In this document: piece by piece, positions 33,401-41,845 of the stretch
How the letters are laid out: the number at the start of each line of letters is the position of its first letter
Position numbering within the stretch: position 1 is the stretch's first letter
Origin: Blattamonas nauphoetae
Lineage: Eukaryota > Preaxostyla > Oxymonadida
Direction of reading: 5' to 3'
Length of the DNA: 64,000 nt
NCBI GenBank assembly: GCA_033064195.1
Contig: JARBJD010000002.1
Span: 186,001-250,000, forward strand
Notes under the pieces: model-generated
The model's input: only the letters and a program-made list of their open reading frames with translations
Databases searched by the model: none
Told to the model about the DNA's origin: nothing
Program-made: the position numbers and the translations under genes

Positions 33401-34702
33401 CATCGTGATTCCTTGGAAGTATTGCGGGACGTTGTTGGCTTCCACTGTCATCAAAGTCAGATACCCGAGGTTAGGAATAACGCTGGACGCAAACTGTTCC
33501 TTTGTGACTCCACTTGTGAACACGAATAGCGACAAGGTTGCTCCATTCACGAGTTGGGGGACATTGGCCACGATTCCATTTGACATATTGAGCCAGAACA
33601 TGTACCAAAACGTCTGTTTCTCTTGGGCACGTCTAGCTAAACCAATTTTGTCCATGAAAACATTCTCGAGTCCGCTGAATTTCACGATGCGGATTCCTTG
33701 GAGGATCTCGTTGGTGATCTTGTTTCGTTTGTCTCCACACGCCATGGATTGTTTCAATGCCTTTGCAGCGCGACCAACACAAAGTGTGGAGAGTGGGAGG
33801 AAGATGGCCAGGACTGCAATGGAAATGAATGCTGTGACGCCAAAGTCGAGAACAACAAGAATGAAAGGAACAATGATCTGGAATGGGATCAGCGATGAGT
33901 TGAACGGCATAAAAAGATAATCACCAACAATGATAGCGTCTGAAGAAACCAGTGAGAGCATTTTTCCGGTATCAATGTTCGACTGTGAATTGATGTTCAG
34001 TTTCATCGTCTTTTCGTAAACTTGTGCAATCAGTGTTGCACGAGCTGATCCCATATAATGGTAAAAATGTCGAACAGCAAATGACTGGCAAAATCCCGTC
34101 AGGAAAGGGCAGAGGATTAAAATGATGGCAGGAGCAAATGGGAAGAGTATCGAAGGATCACTATTTCGTTTATCCACTGTAAGCAGCATAAGTTTCATCA
34201 TTGCAGGCTGCAGAATTGTGAATACAAACAGAAGTGCCTTGAAAAGGAGGCCAAGCGCGACACGAGGTCCTGCCACTGGACCGAGCAAAAGGCGGCCAAT
34301 ACTTGGCGGTTTCACTCGTACATCTGGTTGTTGAACTTGCTGGGTGTCTTCTTGTGTTTGACTGTTGTCAGTTTCGGCTGGTGGCCGAAGAAGTTTAGCT
34401 TGCTCTTTCAAATAGAGATTGGCTTGTGTATTCCAATGTTTCTCCATTATTGCCTTCTTTGCAGATATTCTATCTCGTTTACCACATTCGTAAATGTCCT
34501 TGTCAGTGATCGGCGAGCGACGACAAACAAATTGCCAGAAGAAGCAGAAGAAGATGTTCATGAGAAGGTTGTGCTTATCTTCCGTGTTGGGTGCTCGAAC
34601 AAATTCGTCGGGTTTATCAAATGAGAATTCATTCTGGTCTTCTGTTGGCGCCCCATCGGCGAGGCCTTGTGTTTCTGTTTCCTGCATTGATTGGACAGAC
34701 AT
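30419..34702 (-). CDS. ABC transporter, subfamily C (MRP type)
   Basis: ATP-driven exporter of organic anions or conjugates, expected in plasma or vacuolar membrane. A single 1427-codon exon from ATG 34702. The order is TMD1, NBD1, TMD2, NBD2, without the extra TMD0 of long MRPs. NBD1 has Walker A GGVGSGKSS (near residue 589), signature LSGGQ (about 679) and Walker B IIVLDDP. NBD2 has Walker A GRTGAGKSS (about 1200), signature FSAGERQL (about 1326), Walker B IVVLDEA and the H-loop VIVIAHRL. NBD1 has Asn in place of the H-loop His (VILTTNQLQFL) and Asp for the catalytic Glu; a weak NBD1 site is usual for ABCC. The substrate is unknown. Confidence 0.93.
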   Translation of the reverse strand: MSVQSMQETETQGLADGAPTEDQNEFSFDKPDEFVRAPNTEDKHNLLMNIFFCFFWQFVCRRSPITDKDIYECGKRDRISAKKAIMEKHWNTQANLYLKEQAKLLRPPAETDNSQTQEDTQQVQQPDVRVKPPSIGRLLLGPVAGPRVALGLLFKALLFVFTILQPAMMKLMLLTVDKRNSDPSILFPFAPAIILILCPFLTGFCQSFAVRHFYHYMGSARATLIAQVYEKTMKLNINSQSNIDTGKMLSLVSSDAIIVGDYLFMPFNSSLIPFQIIVPFILVVLDFGVTAFISIAVLAIFLPLSTLCVGRAAKALKQSMACGDKRNKITNEILQGIRIVKFSGLENVFMDKIGLARRAQEKQTFWYMFWLNMSNGIVANVPQLVNGATLSLFVFTSGVTKEQFASSVIPNLGYLTLMTVEANNVPQYFQGITMVYLSSKRIKEFLLLPEMQVEERGTPSEHNVAVEISEGSFKWPDPPAALKVVGGDKKEAEAKVLANGNDVDDTKSTNETGSVSSVNQTQDESSLFNPTAINPIESPPIEPSTRKNEPESIFNTQPLSPSPTPANPTNLTLQNINVRIEKGSLTMIVGGVGSGKSSLGAAITGEIDRVNGVVSIDGSITFCPQTPWIANTTVRNNIVFGSPFDENKYIRTVRACSLVSDLKLLSAGDQTAIGEKGGNLSGGQKARIQLARAVYADKDIIVLDDPLSAVDAHVAKFLMNECICGVLRGKTVILTTNQLQFLDRADKVVLLNHGHLVAEGSYQQMKEKGINFDRFVITENPPKDKSETPDPSPSPEPTQKLEEITLQDLETGAEAEAGKEIISDEEQNTKGVSPIVYLRFLTTMFPVVLLPFFLLFNLVAEGMPTFQSFWLSTIPSDTFFGGINYQWKIISYSLLTAVALFLMMLRMCFVSAGAKRSNKIVHDTLLSHVIRCPPSFYDTTPVGRILNRFSGDLSQTDTSLIQFLSLVFRQVTDLLGQIVIVSINTPFFLFVGLPVLVVYFIILIVFQRSSRNLMRQNSMARSPVISLYSQILSGAGLTTLRNYNLQGVWRKRFHKALDHWTTLTVLFSEGKNSNQLYTSLVSSCFMAGVVILGWNFMSNAQLGVSITAAAIFSQTAGYIGYNVLDLDAKMTMFERIDFYSRKLPQESKGSKEKVQQSWPQRGDVTFENVKFRYRPGLPFVLRGVNFEIKGGEKIGVCGRTGAGKSSLLFALFRLVELDPTLIPKSFDMQTGKPIEPDPNEEPNGGRVLIDGVDISKVNLSRVRQSIAIIPQDPTLFTGSVRYNLDIAGKASDDRIWEVLDLIEMRDVIANMPAGLDSEVVEGGSNFSAGERQLLCFARAILNNCKIVVLDEATASVDVETDEKIQKTIREQFSDKTVIVIAHRLNTIMDSDRILVLGGGLLLEYDTPANLTSNADSAFCSLLASAAH

Positions 34703-35232
34703 GGCTCTCTCAAATCAGTACAAGATCACGAGTGAGCTCTGAAAAAGGTGATAGGGGTATGTGGTAGAGTTAGGATAGAAAAATGTGATTCGGTAGCTGA
34801 TGAGGTCAGCTAACAAGCATCAGTATGGGATGATCTTGCGTGGCATGGTTTAATACAAACAAACAATGATAAAATGATGAAATTTGTCTGCAACTTTTCC
34901 TTTAATGTTGTCAAACGATTAACAGCGACTGTTCTTACAGGATCCTCCGAATCGAGACTCATCTTTGAATGACTTTCATTTGTCGAGGATGCCTTGATGT
35001 GTACAGGATATACCTACAATTCCGCTCTCTAAGAGATCATTGGTCTCGGTCTCTCTTTCAAACTGATTCGATTCATCTCGTTCTATGTTTTCAGCGAATT
35101 GAGATGTTCCAGCCATTTTGAGGAGCTCAAAGTGACTCCTTGTCTTTGACTTCGGTAATTCTAAAAGAAACGCGAATTTGTTTGTATACAGTGAAGTGGA
35201 GAAAAACAAAAATTTCCATTGAGGTCTGGGAG
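34703..35232. other. Intergenic region with possible short 3' exon
   Basis: About 530 bp between the ABC transporter start and the PB1 gene stop, both on the minus strand. A good acceptor (TTCTTTTAG at about 35162) could join the PB1 gene through a donor at its stop codon (GTAACT) and add about ten residues. A separate 46-codon ATG frame ends at 34976 and may be chance. No RNA gene was recognised. Confidence 0.4.
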
Positions 35233-36198
35233 TTACTGGGACTCTGTTCCCGAGTCGGTCTGGAATCCTGTCTGTGACTCTGTCCGCGATTCAGATCCGC
35301 TTGGATAATCACCGAATCCATCGCGTCTGAACATCCACGGAGCTGGTCCTCTCATCCCGAATCCACCGTCGCCATGTCGGCCAAAGGGCATTCCATGAGG
35401 TGGCCCGTAGTGATGCCCATGTCGTCCACGATGTCCGTCAAAGTGTGGGGGCATTCTCCCTTCCGATCCGCTTCTCTCGCAGTGTCCTCCTCTCCTGCCA
35501 CAGTGTCCTCCTCTCCCTCCGCAGTGTCTGCCTCGTCCTCTTCCTTCAAACTCTCCACAACCCATTGGCGGCCCAAAATGACCAGGTGGGCCGTGATGCA
35601 TTGGTGGACCATGGCAGCACGGAGGGCCGTGTGGTCTTCCTCCATGTCCTCCACATCCTCCATGTTCATGTGTTCTGCAGAATGGCGATGGTCCCCTGTG
35701 CCCGTGTGGTCCGCAGAAGGGAGGAGGTCCACCGTGACAGTGTGGGCCTCTGTGGAAGGGTGGTGGACGGAAGGGTGGTGGTCCTCCTCTTCTGAACTCA
35801 CATTCCTTTCCTTCTTCTGGAAGTTTCATCATTCCGTATCGCCTCATCATCTTCATCCGTTTCCACATCTTCTTTCCACCGCGTCTGCATTCTGGTCCCT
35901 TCCCTTCTGAGCATTCCTTCTCATCTCCTTCCTGTCTTGGTCTGTTCGGCATCACAAACACTTTCAGCGATTTCTTCTCTCCTGAAACTTCTTTCGCTGC
36001 TTTCAATGCTTCTTCGCTGTTCAAAATAACCATGTCTCGTTCGTCGTCAACATATCGAAACACAACCTGAGTGAGGTCCTGGATTTCGAACAGTTCTGAG
36101 ATCTTGCGTGACAGCTCTTCGTAGGTGATGCTGTCGGGTACCAGAAATCGTCTGATATCAACTGATTTTGAGTGAATGACTTTTATTACGAGGGTCAT
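35233..36198 (-). CDS. PB1-domain protein with His/Gly/Pro/Cys-rich tail
   Basis: ATG at 36198; 321 residues. Residues 1-85 form a PB1 domain: a first strand with a basic residue (LVIKVIHSKSVDIRRF), a helix EELSRKISELFEI, and an acidic OPCA-like motif YVDDERDMVILNSEEAL. PB1 domains pair with other PB1 domains in signalling scaffolds. After a basic Lys/Arg/Met hinge (about 115-130), residues 135-300 are low-complexity repeats of Gly, Pro, His, Arg and Cys (units such as GGRGGHC and GPPMHHGPPG). The end is Ser/Thr/Glu-rich. The tail could bind metal or RNA or drive condensation; that is inference. Alternative splicing at the stop codon is possible. The repeated codons make long antisense frames that I do not call genes. 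Confidence 0.7.
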   Translation of the reverse strand: MTLVIKVIHSKSVDIRRFLVPDSITYEELSRKISELFEIQDLTQVVFRYVDDERDMVILNSEEALKAAKEVSGEKKSLKVFVMPNRPRQEGDEKECSEGKGPECRRGGKKMWKRMKMMRRYGMMKLPEEGKECEFRRGGPPPFRPPPFHRGPHCHGGPPPFCGPHGHRGPSPFCRTHEHGGCGGHGGRPHGPPCCHGPPMHHGPPGHFGPPMGCGEFEGRGRGRHCGGRGGHCGRRGGHCERSGSEGRMPPHFDGHRGRHGHHYGPPHGMPFGRHGDGGFGMRGPAPWMFRRDGFGDYPSGSESRTESQTGFQTDSGTESQ

Positions 36199-36545
36199 TG
36201 TAATTGATGATTTAGAAAATCGATAACCCACAATCGTAAACTTTCCAACCTCACGAGGCGAAATGGCGTGGACAGAACAGATGGATTCAGTCTCTCTTGT
36301 AGCAGTTCATGATTTCTATATAGATATTTTCCGAATATCCCGAAGCAGATATGTGCATATCGGATGAAGGAGGGATACTGATCCAGACAACGGTGAATAG
36401 GGGAGCAATCTCTGTCAAACACCACTGCCAACACAGCTGGCACCTGATGTAATGAATTTCCATCAATTGGAACAAAAGAGATTGTGGCAGAAACACCAAT
36501 TCGATTGATCTACCCACATTCCCTAAAGACATTTTTTCTAACCAC

Positions 36546-36916
36546 ATGTCCAGGCAACCAAAGAAAGCTAGCGCATCGCCGATTAACGTGATCTTCAAAT
36601 TTTTCAGAGAAGTCTCATTTTCTCTTTTTTTCATTCACTTTCTTTGCTTCCAGCAAACCCGCGTCGAAATCTGGCTTTATGAGAATACCAGAATGCGTAT
36701 TGAAGGAGTCATCCGTGTATGCATGATATCTCTTCGTTGACATTATTTTCATCTTCAATTGTTCTTGATCAACAGGGATTCGATGAGTTTATGAACATTG
36801 TCCTCAGTGATGCTTGTGAAGTCCATGTGAAGACAGGGAAGCGTGATCCATTACACACAATACTCCTCAAAGCAGATACTATAGTGTCTCTTTGTCCTGC
36901 ACAACTGCAAGAATAG
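36546..36916 (+). CDS. SNRPE: Sm protein E (spliceosomal snRNP core)
   Basis: SmE is one of seven Sm proteins forming the ring on U1, U2, U4 and U5 snRNA. Exons 36546-36611, 36654-36716 and 36776-36916 total 90 codons, 89 residues (human SmE 92). Sm1 motif: INVIFKFF, then [31 protein letters not shown] with the conserved Asn of the RNA-binding loop. Sm2 motif: ILLKADTIVSL (family form LKGDNI, here Ala for Gly). Introns of 42 and 59 nt begin GTCTCA and GTATGC. It is head-to-head with the PB1 gene across about 350 bp (36199-36545), where I see no further gene. Confidence 0.94.
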
Positions 36917-36970
36917 ATTATTCGTTTCAATAACATGAATCTACCTCCAATTAAAACATGTACGGTAGCT

Positions 36971-37013
36971 CGTGGTTTGGCGTCAACTGTGTTTATAAAA
37001 CCACGATTTGACG
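36971..37013. other. Two interleaved inverted repeats (possible pseudoknot)
   Basis: CGTGGTTT (36971-36978) is complementary to AAACCACG (36998-37005), and CGTCAA (36981-36986) to TTGACG (37008-37013). The arms alternate, so as RNA they could form an H-type pseudoknot; on DNA they are two overlapping palindromic sites. They lie in the 314-bp gap between SmE and glycogen phosphorylase, which otherwise shows no gene. Confidence 0.4.
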
Positions 37014-37230
37014 AACTCTCTTCTTTTCATTTATTTTTCACTTCTTGATATCATCATTTGCCATTTCACAGAAGTTCTGAGGAAACATTTTTATTTTCGC
37101 TCATTACCGATAATCCTCTTTCAAATTGCTTTGATCTATCTCTCACACACATTTTGGGGAATATTCTAAACGTTGAATGCCAAATGTATCCACGACGTGA
37201 CATTGTACACATCTATTGGTTCAGATCTGA

Positions 37231-40200
37231 ATGTCAACTCCATACTCAGCCCTTGACTCTCTGAGTACTCGCCAACGTTCACAGGTGGATCCTCATGCAG
37301 AGGGTATGTGGTCTTTTTTCGTATTTTCGTATCCTCAGAGTACCGTGCCGAAGATACAACAATCACTCCCTCACCGTCTGGAGGCTACATGCAGCGTCTT
37401 CCATCAAAATCACGCCTCCTTCCACTTGCAAGCACTGTTGCTGACCGTTCTGATCCGGAACAAAAGAAAAAACTCGACAATCTTTTCGCTATGAGACATC
37501 GTTTCCTCGAGACTGGTTTCCGCTTTCTATTTCTCTAAAAATCGCTCTATTTTGATTTTGTTGGCTTATTTACATAGACACAAAATCATTGTTGCAGTCT
37601 ATTTGTGATCATGTTGAACTCCGTCTTGGCCGAAGCAAATGGAGTTTCAATAAGCAGATTGCTTACAGTGCAACTGCTCTCAGGTATTTCCTATTTCTCG
37701 ATTTAATATTCATCTTTTTTTCACGCCTTAGTGTTCGTGACCATATGATCGGTATGATTTCTGACCTCTTCATCTAATCATTTCTACTAAATTTCTCTCG
37801 ATATCATGATATTCGTTCATCATTCAGAGCTTTGGAATGATACCAACAAATACTTCCATGAACGAAACCCAAAACGTCTTTATTACCTGTCAATCGAGTT
37901 CCTGATTGGCCGTCTCCTTCGTTCGAACATGCTCTCTCTCGCAATCGAAGCCGATTACACCAAAGCTCTCTCTCAAATTGGACTTCATTTGGAAGAAATT
38001 GCTGAGGAAGAATTGGACATGGCCCTCGGAAATGGTGGCCTTGGCCGTCTCGCAGCCTGCTTCCTCGATTCCATGGCCACCCTCCGCCTCCCTGCCTGGG
38101 GATACGGTCTGCGCTACCAATACGGCATGTTCAAGCAGCGGGTGTCCAAGGAAGGCGATCAAGTCGAGCTCCCTGACTACTGGCTTGAGAACGGATGCCC
38201 ATGGGAAATCAAGCGTCTTGACGTCCGCTACACCGTCCGCTTCTACGGACACGTGCGCGAGGAGAAGCACACTCGCACGGAGATCAGAATGAAGAAAGGC
38301 AAGATCCTCCGCCGTCGCGGAGTGAACAGAGGCGAGCTCCTTCCATACACCGATGGCCAATCGTTCAACGAGAACGACTGGCAGCTCCTGGAGATGGAGG
38401 TCCCGGAAGAGGTCGAAATCGAGGCTGCACCCACAGAGTACTTCTGGGAGAACACAGAGGACATCTACGCGTGTGCTTTCGATGTCCCGATCGCCGGCTA
38501 CCACACTCTCAACGTGATCAACCTCCGTCTGTGGCAGTCCATGCCGAAGACCGAGTTCGACTTCAACTCGTTCAACAGAGGAAGCTACGACGATGCCATG
38601 CGTGCCAAGCAGGCTGCCGAGACCATCACCCAAGTGCTCTACCCCAACGACTCGTTCGAAGCTGGAAAGGAACTGCGTCTGAAGCAGCAGTACTTCTTCG
38701 TCTCAGCCTCTCTGCAGGACATCATGCGCCGCTTCCGCAACACTGGAATGCCCATCCAAGACCTGCCCAAACAGTGCATCATGCAGTGCAACGATACCCA
38801 CCCTGTCCTCGCCATCCCCGAGCTGATGCGCATCCTTCTCGATGACGAGCACCTCACCTTCGACGAGGCGTGGGAGATCACTCAGAAGTGCTTCGCCTAC
38901 ACCAACCACACCGTCCTCCCCGAGGCTCTGGAGAAGTGGAGTGTCGACCTGCTCGGCCGTGTCGTCCCTCGCCACCTCCAAATCATCTATCAAATCAACT
39001 GGCTCTTCATGGAGTCGATCAGAGACCAGTTCCCCGACGACTTGGCCGATCTGTCGATCATCGAGGAGACCCCCGTCAAAGCCATCCGCATGGCCAACCT
39101 CGCCATCGTCACCTCCATCAAGGTCAACGGTGTGGCTGCCCTCCACACCCAGCTGCTCAAGACCACCATCTTCCGCAAGTTCTTCAAGGTCTTCCCGAAG
39201 AAGTTCCTGAACGTGACGAATGGCGTCACCCAGCGCAGATGGCTTCTTGAGTGCAACACTCCTCTCGGCCAGCTGTACTCGTCCAAAGTCGGCACAAAAT
39301 GGGCCACCGCATACAAAGTGCTCCGCCAGATCGAACCCCACATCGACGATGCGTTCATCACCCAATTCTGGGACACTCGCCGCATCGCCAAGGAGCGTCT
39401 CGCGGCGTTGATCAAGAAAGAGACCGGCATCACTCTGAACAACGTTGACGAGATGCTGTTTGACGTTCAGGTCAAGCGGATCCACGAGTACAAGCGCCAG
39501 TCACTCAACATCCTTCGCGCCATCGCTGAGTATCTCAACCTCCGCACACTCACCCCCGCGCAGATCGCCAAGAAGTGTAAGAAGATGATCTTCTTCGCTG
39601 GAAAGGCTGCCCCTGGCTACTACATGGCCAAGAAGACAATCAAGCTGATCAACTGTGTCGCCAGCGTCGTGAACAACGACGAAACCATCGGCGACGCCCT
39701 CAAAATCGTCTTCCTGCCCAACTACAACGTCTCCAGCGCTCAGGTCATCATCCCCGCTGCTGACATCCACGAGCAGATCTCCACCGCCGGCTACGAAGCC
39801 AGTGGAACGTCGTGCATGAAGTTCTGCATGAACGGAGGCATCATCATCGGCACGTGGGACGGAGCCAACATCGAGATCCTCGAAGAGATTGGTGCCGAGC
39901 AGACTTACATGTTCGGCCTGAAAACGGAACAAATCGACGAAGGTCGGAAGCAACGCTTCGCAAACGGCTACAAAATGGACTCTCGTCTGGAGGAGGCTCT
40001 CCTTGCCATCGAAGGAGGTCTCTTCGGACCCAAGCACGAGTTCATGCCGTTTGTTGATGCCATCCGCCACTCTGACAACTACGTCGTTGCCAACGACTTC
40101 CCTCTCTACATGGCTGCCCACGAACAAGTCGAGAAGGACTGGCTCGAGAAGAACGCTCACGGTGTCCGTGAGAAGTGGGGTCGTAGAGCCATCCTCTCCT

Positions 40201-40307
40201 CCATTCGCATGGACAAGTTCAGCAGCGATCGATCTATCATTGACTATTCAGAAAAGATCTGGAAAATCAAGCCATGCATGGTTCCTGCTCCAATAGATGC
40301 TCCATAA
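37231..40307 (+). CDS. Glycogen/starch phosphorylase
   Basis: Releases glucose-1-phosphate from alpha-1,4-glucan with pyridoxal phosphate; cytosolic. Five exons (37231-37303, 37339-37515, 37578-37683, 37732-37751, 37828-40307) sum to 952 codons. Family motifs are VRDHMI, PKRLYYLSIEFLIGR, ALGNGGLGRLAACFLDS, NDTHP, VTNGVTQRRW, VKRIHEYKRQ and the PLP site ASGTSCMKF, with the cofactor lysine near residue 790. Exon 4 is only 20 nt yet encodes part of the conserved VRDHM helix. The extra N-terminus (about 90 residues, Ser/Thr-containing) might be regulatory. The last exon is far more GC-rich at third positions than neighbouring genes, as expected for strong expression; this produces long antisense frames that are not genes. 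Confidence 0.96.
37732..37751 (+). other. 20-nt internal coding exon of glycogen phosphorylase
   Basis: Between an acceptor CGCCTTAG and a donor GTATGA, 20 nt encode VRDHMI with split codons at both ends. The residues are a conserved phosphorylase helix and the phases match both neighbours, so the exon is real although tiny. Confidence 0.9.
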
Positions 40308-40417
40308 CCATTTATTTGTTGTTTGTGATCGATACAATCCAAATGTTATTCATCACCGTTATCCCATACCCAGATTCGAACTAATCTTTTTTATTAAGGC
40401 CACAGTTTTTTGCCGAA

Positions 40418-41737
40418 ATGGATTACTATCAGATCTTAGAAGTTAATCGCGATGCAGATATCCCGACCATCAAGAAAAAGTTGATTTTTTTACGTGTAAA
40501 TTAAGATTTATTCCAGGTACAAGGAACTCGCACAAATGTGGCATCCATCACTCCATGCAGAGAATAAACAAGAAGCCAATGTGAAATATCGGGAGATTAC
40601 TGAGGCCTATGAAGTATTGAGTCAAGGTTTGACGACACTCAGATTCCTGATGACATTTTGATCCCCCTCGAAACATGAACAATTTCTATATCGCTTTAGC
40701 GAAATATCGAGCTATTTATGATTTATATGGAACAACAGGACTTAAAAAAGGAGCACCCAATGAGAAAGGAGGTTTCTCTCTCTTCTTCACGAGTTATCGT
40801 TTCAAAAACTCAAAGAAATCGTCGGTGGCGATTATCAATTCGTCAGTGATCCCGATGAAGTCTTCCGTGATGCATTTGGGCGTAATCCTTTCACTGAGTT
40901 CTTTGGTTAGCTCTTCTCACATTGAAATTATCATTCTGAATTGTTCAGATTTCTCTGGCGTCACTCCCTCTGAAGCGAACGGTATTTTTAATGAGTTTTC
41001 TCAAATGAGTGCACCACCGCGAAAGGAGAAGGCTCAACCAGTTTATGTCTGATTATTTCCTCCTCATGTCCATCAGCACGACGTTCTTTGCACGCTGGAG
41101 GAACTCTACCTTGGAGCAACGAAAAGAGTGGAATACTTCAAGCAAGTGTGCTAATTACCTTTATATTTCGGATATCAGTCACTAAACCCAGATGGTGTTA
41201 CTACAACGAAGGAACCGCAAATCGCGAATTTGACTGTGGTGAAAGGAATGAAGGAGGGTGATCAGATTATTTTCCCTGAAATTGGAAATGTAAGTCAATC
41301 CGAAGAGCAGGGAGATGTTATCTTTCGTATTAAGCAGAAGAAACATTCACAATTCAAACGAAACGGAAACGATCTCATTTTCACGGCGGACATTTCACTC
41401 GGAAAAGCTCTATTAGGTTCAATTGTCAAGGTGGTATGTCTCTGTTCAATTTTCAATGCTCTAGCAAACGATTGATGGACGCACATTGAGTGTCCCAGTC
41501 ACCCAAATCGTCCAGTCTGTCTTCTTCGTTGTCAGTCATCTCCTTAGTCCTGGATATACTCAAGTGATACGAGGAGAAGGGATGCCAATCAACTATCCTC
41601 CAACTAAACTCTCTCATGCCACTCCAACTAAATCGAAACCAAAAGAAAAGGGAGATCTGATTCTTCAGTTTCATCTCATCTTCCCTGAGACCCTCTCGGA
41701 AGACCAAAAAAAGCTTCTAAAGGAAGCTGATTTATGA
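40418..41737 (+). CDS. DnaJ family protein, DNAJB13/RSP16-like
   Basis: DNAJB13 (Chlamydomonas RSP16) is a radial-spoke DnaJ-like protein of motile cilia. Nine exons (40418-40479, 40517-40626, 40700-40771, 40816-40905, 40949-41040, 41077-41145, 41179-41433, 41465-41514, 41548-41737) sum to 330 codons; human DNAJB13 has 316 residues. The J domain begins MDYYQILEV and has REITEAYEVLS and IYDLYGTTGLKKG, but the HPD tripeptide reads His-Pro-Ser, as expected for a member not activating Hsp70 (human DNAJB13 has His-Pro-Leu). The C-terminal beta domain is well conserved: NDLIFTADISLGKALLG, GEGMP and KGDLILQFHLIFPETL. It might equally be a general type II J-protein; the missing Asp favours DNAJB13. 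Confidence 0.85.
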
Positions 41738-41845
41738 TCATTAATGTCAAAATGTCTTCTTTTTGTGTTATTTTGGATCACGAGCATTATCACCTCATTT
41801 ACGAACGAGATACGGTTCGTTGTTGTGTTTTGGTGCAGATCTAGA

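Noticed and set aside
36287-36634. 115-codon minus-strand ORF
   Set aside because: Overlaps SmE exon 1 antisense and the bidirectional upstream region; no motif.
37890-40160. Long antisense frames (219-260 codons) opposite glycogen phosphorylase
   Set aside because: They arise from the strong C-ending codon bias of the sense gene; no motifs, and the sense strand is a complete conserved enzyme.
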